From Tabrizicola_A sp044377735 (GTDB lineage: Bacteria > Pseudomonadota > Alphaproteobacteria > Rhodobacterales > Rhodobacteraceae): a stretch of 64,000 bases of DNA. The DNA is taken from contig JBILYK010000003.1 of assembly GCA_044377735.1 (NCBI GenBank), forward strand, positions 1 to 64,000, read 5' to 3'. The notes below the pieces were generated by a model. That model was not told the origin of the DNA. It saw nothing but the letters and a program-made list of their open reading frames with translations, and did not search any database. Position 1 is the stretch's first letter. Each line of letters opens with the position of its first letter. The position numbers and the translations under genes are program-made. Below are positions 58,944 through 64,000 of the stretch, piece after piece.

Positions 58944-60863
58944 GTGGCGGCGGGACGCAAAGCCAAACAAGCGGCGGCTTCGGCAGATCGGCCGCGGGGG
59001 GCATCTGACCTTTGGGGCACTGAGGCGTTTGCCCTCAAGCGCCACAAAAGCCCTCATGGCCAAGTGACTGCTGTCTCGATGATGAAGGACGAGGGGCCTT
59101 TTGTGATCGAATGGGTGGCGCATCATCTGGCCATCGGGTTCACCGATCTTGTCGTATATACGAACGACTGTTCGGACGGTACAGATGACATGCTTATCCG
59201 GCTGGAAGAGCTTGGCCTTTGCCATCACCGGCGTAACGTCATCCCGGATGGCATTCGACCGCAACCATCCGCATTGAACTACGCTCAAGACGAGCCGGTG
59301 GTCGGCCAGTCTGATTGGGTTATGGTATTTGACGCCGATGAGTTCCTGTCGATCAAGCACGGCGATGGCACGCTGGATGATCTGATCGCTGCGGCCAAAG
59401 CGCAAAACGCCAATGGCATCGTAGTGACATGGCGCATCTTCGGCTCTGGTGGTGTGGTGGACTGGAGCCGCGCGCCGGTGACCGAGCAATATCTGATGGC
59501 GGCCCCGCCAACATGGAACAAGGGTTGGGGCGTCAAGACCCTGTTCAGCTTCCATCCCGATTACTGGAAGCTGGGAATTCATCGTCCCAAGATGAAGACG
59601 CGCCATATCAAGACCGAGTTTCCCGATCAGGTAAAATGGCTGAATGGGTCTGGGCGCGAGATGGAGGATTACTTCAAGTTTCGCGGCTGGCGGTCCATTA
59701 CCCGGACTGTTGGCTATGACTGGGTGCAGCTTAACCATTACGCCGTCAAGTCAGTGGACAGCTATGCCATCCGCAAGATGCGCGGCAACGTGAACAACAA
59801 GGCTGACAAATATAACAGTGCTTACTGGTCCTTACAGGATCGCAACGAGGTGCGCGACGAGACGATGCTGCGATATAGTGAGGTGCGAAACTTGATTATA
59901 GCCCAGCTTCTGTCAGATCGAACATTGCGCCGCTTGCATGATGCGGCGGTGCAACGCGCCGAAACCAAATTGGCGGAGTTGAAAGAGACCGACGACTATC
60001 GCAGTCTGGTCACCAGCCTTTCCATAGCTTCGGCGGTGCCGATCTCGCAGATCGTGGCCAAGCCACCGCAAGCTCGCGACAAGGAAAAGATCGCCACCTT
60101 GATGTCGGATGTGGAAAAGCAGCGCGGTGCCAAGGCGAAGGCCGACCGCAAGTCAGGGCCCAAGGACCCACCGGTTGAGGCGGTGCCCATGGGCTCGTAT
60201 AATCTCGGCCCCATCGACCTGTCCGCGGACTTGACGCTAGAGGTTTTTCCAAACCACAGCATGAAGCTGCCGCTCGACTCGCGGGTATTTGCCGCCCATG
60301 TTCTGCCGCTTATTCAGGCTGGCAAGTTTGAGCGTGGCTTGGCCCGCAAGATGCCGCTTGCGCTGGAAAGGCAGGCACGCGTGCTGGAAGTCGGCTCTGC
60401 CGTTGGGTTTCTGGCTGGGCATTGTGCCAATATACGAACGGATGTTCATTTTATCTTGCACGAGGATCAACCTGGCCTGAGACAGATGATGCAGTCTGTC
60501 TGCGCCATTTCAAGCCGGACCTTCAACGACCGTTTCATTCTATCGGATCAGCGGCTGCTAGATCTGGTCCCTGACCTGACTGCGCTGATCCGGCAAACCA
60601 ACCCAACGAGTCTCCTTTTGGCGGATGCGCGGCTTGGTCCGGATATTCTGGCTGCGGCATTCTCCGAGCTACCTGAGGTTCGTCCAACGCAGATCTTTCT
60701 ATATGGTCGTCTGCTGGAAGCTTGGCACTCGCAACTGTCTGAGATTCAGCCGTTGCTTCAGTCCTTCGGTTACCAGGCTGAAGCGAGTTTTGATCCCAAT
60801 ATTTGCCGCGCTTTCCGTTTGCAGGCTGACACCACGTCGCCGCCCGGCAGCGATTTGGAGTGA
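58944..60863 (+). CDS. family-2 glycosyltransferase with C-terminal methyltransferase-like domain
   Basis: 639 residues starting at GTG after AGGAAGGG. The N-terminal part (about 40-330) is a GT2-type transferase of the Glyco_tranf_2_4 kind: AVSMMKDEGPFVIEWVAHH, YTNDCSDGTDD and DxD in VFDADEFLSIK, then WRIFGSGG and QLNHYAVKS. A charged linker (about 390-420, KQRGAKAKADRKSG) leads to a C-terminal domain with VLEVGSAVGFLAGHC, which resembles the SAM-binding glycine loop of FkbM-type methyltransferases but lacks an obvious later acid motif. This joined arrangement is unusual and suggests glycan chain transfer linked to methyl-type modification or recognition. Confidence 0.8.
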   Translation: MAAGRKAKQAAASADRPRGASDLWGTEAFALKRHKSPHGQVTAVSMMKDEGPFVIEWVAHHLAIGFTDLVVYTNDCSDGTDDMLIRLEELGLCHHRRNVIPDGIRPQPSALNYAQDEPVVGQSDWVMVFDADEFLSIKHGDGTLDDLIAAAKAQNANGIVVTWRIFGSGGVVDWSRAPVTEQYLMAAPPTWNKGWGVKTLFSFHPDYWKLGIHRPKMKTRHIKTEFPDQVKWLNGSGREMEDYFKFRGWRSITRTVGYDWVQLNHYAVKSVDSYAIRKMRGNVNNKADKYNSAYWSLQDRNEVRDETMLRYSEVRNLIIAQLLSDRTLRRLHDAAVQRAETKLAELKETDDYRSLVTSLSIASAVPISQIVAKPPQARDKEKIATLMSDVEKQRGAKAKADRKSGPKDPPVEAVPMGSYNLGPIDLSADLTLEVFPNHSMKLPLDSRVFAAHVLPLIQAGKFERGLARKMPLALERQARVLEVGSAVGFLAGHCANIRTDVHFILHEDQPGLRQMMQSVCAISSRTFNDRFILSDQRLLDLVPDLTALIRQTNPTSLLLADARLGPDILAAAFSELPEVRPTQIFLYGRLLEAWHSQLSEIQPLLQSFGYQAEASFDPNICRAFRLQADTTSPPGSDLE

Positions 60864-60930
60864 CCTGCTAGACTTGCCCCAATCTCGGCTGCAATGTTTC
60901 TAAAATCGACACAAAAGAGGCCATTATTTC

Positions 60931-61746
60931 ATGACTACCCCCATTCGCCGCCCTGTTGCTTCGCTTTGGATCGGGGAAAAGCTGCATTATCTGAACCAGC
61001 TTTGCCTGTTGTCGCATGTCCGGCAGGGTCATCCGACAACGCTTTACTGCACCGACAAGGTGTCGAATGTGCCGGAGGGGGTCATCGTAAAGCATGCCAC
61101 TGATATCATGGCGATTGATATGGACATCGTGCGTCAGACCTCGGAATCCTTCCTGTCGAATGTGTTTCGCTACAAGATGATTCAGAAAACCGATGCGGTC
61201 TGGATAGACTGTGACGCCTATTGCCACAAGCCGTTTCCCGATGACATGACCCACATCTTCGCCGGTCACGGCTTTCGCGGGGCCCTGAACTGTGGGGTGG
61301 TTTACATCCCGCAAAAGGGCGCACTGATGGACCAACTTCTTGATTATTATGACAATCTGCCTGCGGCACCGGCGTGGTTTAACAAGCAGCAGAGAAAGCG
61401 CATTGAAAAACAGGACACGAGCCTGCCGCAGGCCGTCCGTATCTACAATGCCGAACGCACCGCTTTTGGTCCGCAGGCGTTCACCTATTTCGCCCAGCAG
61501 ACCGGCGATTATGAACGGGCGCTCAGTTATGACTATCTTTATCCTGTTCCGTTCCAGTTGAACGATGTGTTTTACGACCCTCATTGCAATGTCGAGGGCC
61601 ATTTCACCGACAATACACTCTCGGTCCATCTCTACACCAATGGCACAAGGCCCTGGTGGCGCAAGAACCCGCCGATGGCAGGATCTTACGCTGCGCGCAT
61701 GTGTGAAAAGCTGGGCGTGAACCCGGCTGGAGCGCTTGAGGAATGA
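60931..61746 (+). CDS. glycosyltransferase (GT32/alpha-1,4-GT-like, DxD)
   Basis: 271 residues: ASLWIGEKLHYLNQLCLLSHVRQGH at the N-terminus is the typical WxGxxLxxxxxxCLxSxxxxGH start of capsular/GT32-type transferases, followed by FRYKMIQKTDAVWIDCDAYCHKP carrying the DxD metal motif and a C-terminal TLSVHLYTNGTRPWWR His-containing motif. It overlaps the FkbM methyltransferase gene by 4 bases. Probably adds a sugar to a surface polysaccharide or glycolipid. Confidence 0.8.
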   Translation: MTTPIRRPVASLWIGEKLHYLNQLCLLSHVRQGHPTTLYCTDKVSNVPEGVIVKHATDIMAIDMDIVRQTSESFLSNVFRYKMIQKTDAVWIDCDAYCHKPFPDDMTHIFAGHGFRGALNCGVVYIPQKGALMDQLLDYYDNLPAAPAWFNKQQRKRIEKQDTSLPQAVRIYNAERTAFGPQAFTYFAQQTGDYERALSYDYLYPVPFQLNDVFYDPHCNVEGHFTDNTLSVHLYTNGTRPWWRKNPPMAGSYAARMCEKLGVNPAGALEE

Positions 61747-62483
61747 CCGACGACGATGAGGATCAGTCCGAGGAAACTCATGGGAAGCGTGGCAAGAAAG
61801 GTCAAAAGAACAAGCCCTTGCCTGAAACTCCGGACCAGATTGAAGCGCTGATAAGGCGTCAGAAGCGTAATCTTCGCAAGGCTTGGGCTGAGGGTTATCT
61901 TACGGCGATCACGGCCATGCTAAAGCCCGGCGATCTCGCCGTGGATTGCGGCGCGAACATGGGTGTGGTGACCGAACGGCTGGCTGCCACAGGTGCAGAT
62001 GTGATTGCGTTTGAGCCTGATCCATTTGCTTTCAAAACTCTTGCACAAAAATTCGCAGACACTCCGAATGTGACGCTTGTCAATGCCGCTGTCGGCGTTG
62101 GGTCTGGGACTGTACGTTTGATGCGGGCCGACAATTTTGGTGAAAACCCCGAAGGCGCTTCGGTCAAATCGACTATTCTGGATGGGGGACGGCGGATTGA
62201 TACAGAAAACTCAGTAGCAGTGCCCTTGATCAACTTTCCGGGCTGGGTGACGGATCAGGTCAAGCTGCGTGGAGAGGTCGCCTTTATCAAGATGGACATC
62301 GAAGGCGCCGAGCTCGATATTCTTGAAAAGATGGATGCCAAACAGTTGTTTGTAAATGTTCGTTGCCTGGTCGCCGAAACTCATGAGCGCAAGTTCAAGG
62401 AACTTCGTGACAGATATAAGGCGCTGCGGGACAGGTTTGCGCAGGCCTATGCGCCGGGCAAAGTCAACCTTGACTGGATCTAA
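61743..62483 (+). CDS. FkbM-family methyltransferase
   Basis: 246 residues: a Lys/Glu-rich lead (about 1-40), then the FkbM core with AVDCGANMGVVTERLAATG (SAM loop), AFEPDPFAFKTL, NAAVG and FIKMDIEGAELDIL, which is the family hallmark. FkbM enzymes methylate sugar hydroxyls in natural products and glycans. It is the last gene of the plus-strand glycan run, coupled to the preceding transferase, so O-methylation of the glycan is the reasonable reading. Convergent with rnhA. Confidence 0.88.
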   Translation: MTDDDEDQSEETHGKRGKKGQKNKPLPETPDQIEALIRRQKRNLRKAWAEGYLTAITAMLKPGDLAVDCGANMGVVTERLAATGADVIAFEPDPFAFKTLAQKFADTPNVTLVNAAVGVGSGTVRLMRADNFGENPEGASVKSTILDGGRRIDTENSVAVPLINFPGWVTDQVKLRGEVAFIKMDIEGAELDILEKMDAKQLFVNVRCLVAETHERKFKELRDRYKALRDRFAQAYAPGKVNLDWI

Positions 62484-62486
62484 GCT

Positions 62487-62939
62487 TTACAGCTTGAACG
62501 GTGCCATCCCAGCGCGCGCCAAAGCGTCGGCGCGTTCGTTTTCGGCATGGCCCGCATGCCCCTTGATCCAGCGCCAGACCACTTTGTGGCGCGCTTGGGC
62601 GGCATCAAGCCTTTGCCAAAGTTCAACATTCTTGACCGGATCTTTGCCCGCGGTGCGCCAACCGTTACGCTTCCAGCCGTGAATCCACTCGGTCACACCG
62701 TTTTTCACATAGGCGCTGTCGGTCACAATGGTGATCTCAACCGGCTTTGACAGCGCTTCGAGCGCCGAAATCGCTGCCATCAATTCCATGCGATTGTTGG
62801 TGGTCAGCTTCTCGCCGCCCTGCAACTCGCGCTCTTTCACCACCGCGCCGCCGTCACGGGCGATCATCAAGACCCCCCAACCACCGGGGCCGGGGTTGCC
62901 CGAGCAGGCTCCGTCAGTATAGGCGAACAGGTCTGGCAT
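62487..62939 (-). CDS. rnhA: ribonuclease HI
   Basis: Cuts RNA in RNA-DNA hybrids. 150 residues with the four catalytic acids in order: Asp in AYTDGACSGNPGPGGWG, Glu in NRMELMAAI, Asp in VTDSAYVKNG and Asp in ENERADALAR, plus the basic protrusion HGWKRNGWRTAGKDPVKN. The start is MPDLFAYTDG; the ATG one codon earlier is equally possible. Confidence 0.96.
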   Translation of the reverse strand: MPDLFAYTDGACSGNPGPGGWGVLMIARDGGAVVKERELQGGEKLTTNNRMELMAAISALEALSKPVEITIVTDSAYVKNGVTEWIHGWKRNGWRTAGKDPVKNVELWQRLDAAQARHKVVWRWIKGHAGHAENERADALARAGMAPFKL

Positions 62940-63058
62940 CATGTCTCCAAGCAATACCGCAGGGATAGGGGGCCGTTCAGGCGGCGTCAACCGCGTGACG
63001 CCGCGTTGGGCGTGACAGCCGGGACGCGGCGGTGCATCGTGGCAGGCAGGAGGACAGC

Positions 63059-64000
63059 ATGACCCAATATCCCCACCTCTTGGCCCCGCTGTCGCTGGGG
63101 CATGTGACCTTGAAGAACCGGGTTCTGATGGGGTCGATGCACACCGGACTGGAAGAGACCGGCGACTGGAACCGGGTGGCCGAGTTCTATGCCGAGCGGG
63201 CTCGTGGCGGTGTTGGCCTGATGGTCACGGGTGGGATGGCGCCAAACCGTGAGGGCGGCGTGTTTCCCGGTGCTGCTGGGTTGTTCAGCGATAAAGACAT
63301 CGAAAATCATCGCATTGTCACAGACCGGGTGCATCAGGCGGGTGGGCGAATTGCCATGCAGATTTTGCATGCGGGCCGCTACGCCTATGGCAAGGATTGC
63401 GTCTCGGCCAGTTCTGTCAAATCCCCGATTTCACCCTTTGTCCCGCGCGAATTGGATGAAGGCGGCATCGAAAAGCAGATCGCAGACATCGTGACCGCTG
63501 CAACCCGTGCGAAATCAGCGGGGTATGATGGTGTCGAGGTTATGGGGTCTGAGGGCTATTTCCTGAACCAATTCTTGGTCAGCCACACCAACCGCCGCAC
63601 CGACCGTTGGGGCGGACCCTATGAAATCCGCATGCGCCTGCCGGTCGAGGTGGTGCGCCGGGTGCGGCAGGCGGTGGGGCCGGATTTCATTCTGATCTAT
63701 CGGATTTCCCTGATCGATCTGGTCCCCAATGGTTCAACCTGGGACGAGGTGGTGATGCTGGCCCGCGCGATTGAGGGGGCGGGTGCTACTATTCTGAACA
63801 CTGGCATCGGTTGGCATGAAGCGCGGGTTCCGACCATTGCCACCAGCGTGCCGCGCGCCGCCTTTGCGCATCTGACGGGGCGGTTGCGGGGGAAGGTGGG
63901 GATCCCCGTCATCACCTCAAACCGCATTAACACGCCAGAGGTGGCCGAAGGCCTGCTCGCCTCCGGCATGGCCGATATGGTCTCGATGGCGCGGCCTTTT
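63059..64000 (+). CDS. NADH:flavin oxidoreductase, 2,4-dienoyl-CoA reductase-like (partial)
   Basis: The first 314 codons are in the window; the gene continues past the right edge. The TIM barrel of the Old Yellow Enzyme class is evident: HLLAPLSLGHVTLKNRVLMGSMHTGLEE, GRIAMQILHAGRYA, GYDGVEVMGSEGYFLNQFL, TNRRTDRWGG and the C-side VSMARPF. The sequence is close to FadH, the NADPH-dependent dienoyl-CoA reductase with FMN, FAD and a 4Fe-4S cluster; its Cys cluster and FAD/NADP domains would lie beyond the edge. The AGGAGGA ribosome site is strong. Confidence 0.88.
   Translation, partial: MTQYPHLLAPLSLGHVTLKNRVLMGSMHTGLEETGDWNRVAEFYAERARGGVGLMVTGGMAPNREGGVFPGAAGLFSDKDIENHRIVTDRVHQAGGRIAMQILHAGRYAYGKDCVSASSVKSPISPFVPRELDEGGIEKQIADIVTAATRAKSAGYDGVEVMGSEGYFLNQFLVSHTNRRTDRWGGPYEIRMRLPVEVVRRVRQAVGPDFILIYRISLIDLVPNGSTWDEVVMLARAIEGAGATILNTGIGWHEARVPTIATSVPRAAFAHLTGRLRGKVGIPVITSNRINTPEVAEGLLASGMADMVSMARPF

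Noticed and set aside
1..64000. tRNA or rRNA genes, insertion sequences, prophage or CRISPR arrays
   Set aside because: Reading the intergenic stretches showed no cloverleaf-type sequence, transposase, terminal repeats or spaced repeats; genes are contiguous housekeeping and accessory operons.

Overview
The window is a GC-rich chromosomal segment whose gene content, protein style and small cis elements point to an alphaproteobacterium of the order Rhodobacterales (Roseobacter/Rhodobacter group). Indicators are a DMSP-lyase-family cupin, a MarR-controlled homogentisate cluster with a DUF2783 protein, a CtrA-type TTAACC-N5-TTAACC box, and the extended 16S-tail complement at 30354-30370. About 57 protein genes were recognised, packed mostly as short operons with ATGA overlaps. 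No tRNA, rRNA, insertion sequence, prophage or CRISPR array was seen. All calls come from reading the sequence; no database search was run.

Layout. 1-3.1 kb: serA, a DMSP-lyase-like cupin and a PPP-family phosphatase whose 5' end is disrupted. 3.1-12.2 kb: an aromatic (tyrosine/homogentisate) catabolic island. On the minus strand lie an MFS carrier, hmgA, fahA, an MBL-fold protein, a small membrane protein, a FAD monooxygenase and DUF2783; on the plus strand a MarR regulator, maleylacetoacetate isomerase and a thiolase. Together hmgA, the isomerase and fahA take homogentisate to fumarate and acetoacetate. A palindrome sits in the spacer of the hmgA promoter. 12.2-19.7 kb: the pbpC / bacterial alpha-2-macroglobulin pair. 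19.9-25.7 kb: a hybrid histidine kinase, yaaA, recQ (with a CtrA box) and a YggT protein.

25.8-30.3 kb: thioesterase, UMF1-type MFS, mepA, a phytase-like esterase and a YhhQ queuosine-precursor transporter preceded by what looks like a preQ1-I riboswitch. 30.3-30.54 kb: a compact, apparently undescribed RNA element. It combines a 17-nt perfect complement of the 16S 3' end, an 18-codon reading frame, a downstream copy of the anti-Shine-Dalgarno that can pair with the first element, and a 13-bp intrinsic terminator. It lies just before arfB. 31-33.2 kb: a phospho-lyase/kinase pair of the hydroxylysine type. 33.2-39.4 kb: NAD salvage (pncA, pncB), trhO, an HpaR-like MarR regulator, a phosphopantetheinyl transferase and nagK/nagA.

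39.4-51.5 kb: parC, an SH3 protein, an SDR, gpmI-envC-ctpA-rppH (carbon metabolism next to cell-wall hydrolase control and RNA decay) and smc. 51.5-57.2 kb: a structured intergenic stretch, cobD, an unknown small protein, an L,D-transpeptidase, a MalY-type lyase, then def - a degenerate def paralogue - fmt (formyl-methionine metabolism). 57.2-62.5 kb: a TetR regulator with its operator and an accessory-looking surface-glycan cluster (three glycosyltransferase-type proteins, one carrying a C-terminal methyltransferase-like domain, and an FkbM methyltransferase). 62.5-64 kb: rnhA and the start of a FadH-type dienoyl-CoA reductase cut by the window edge.
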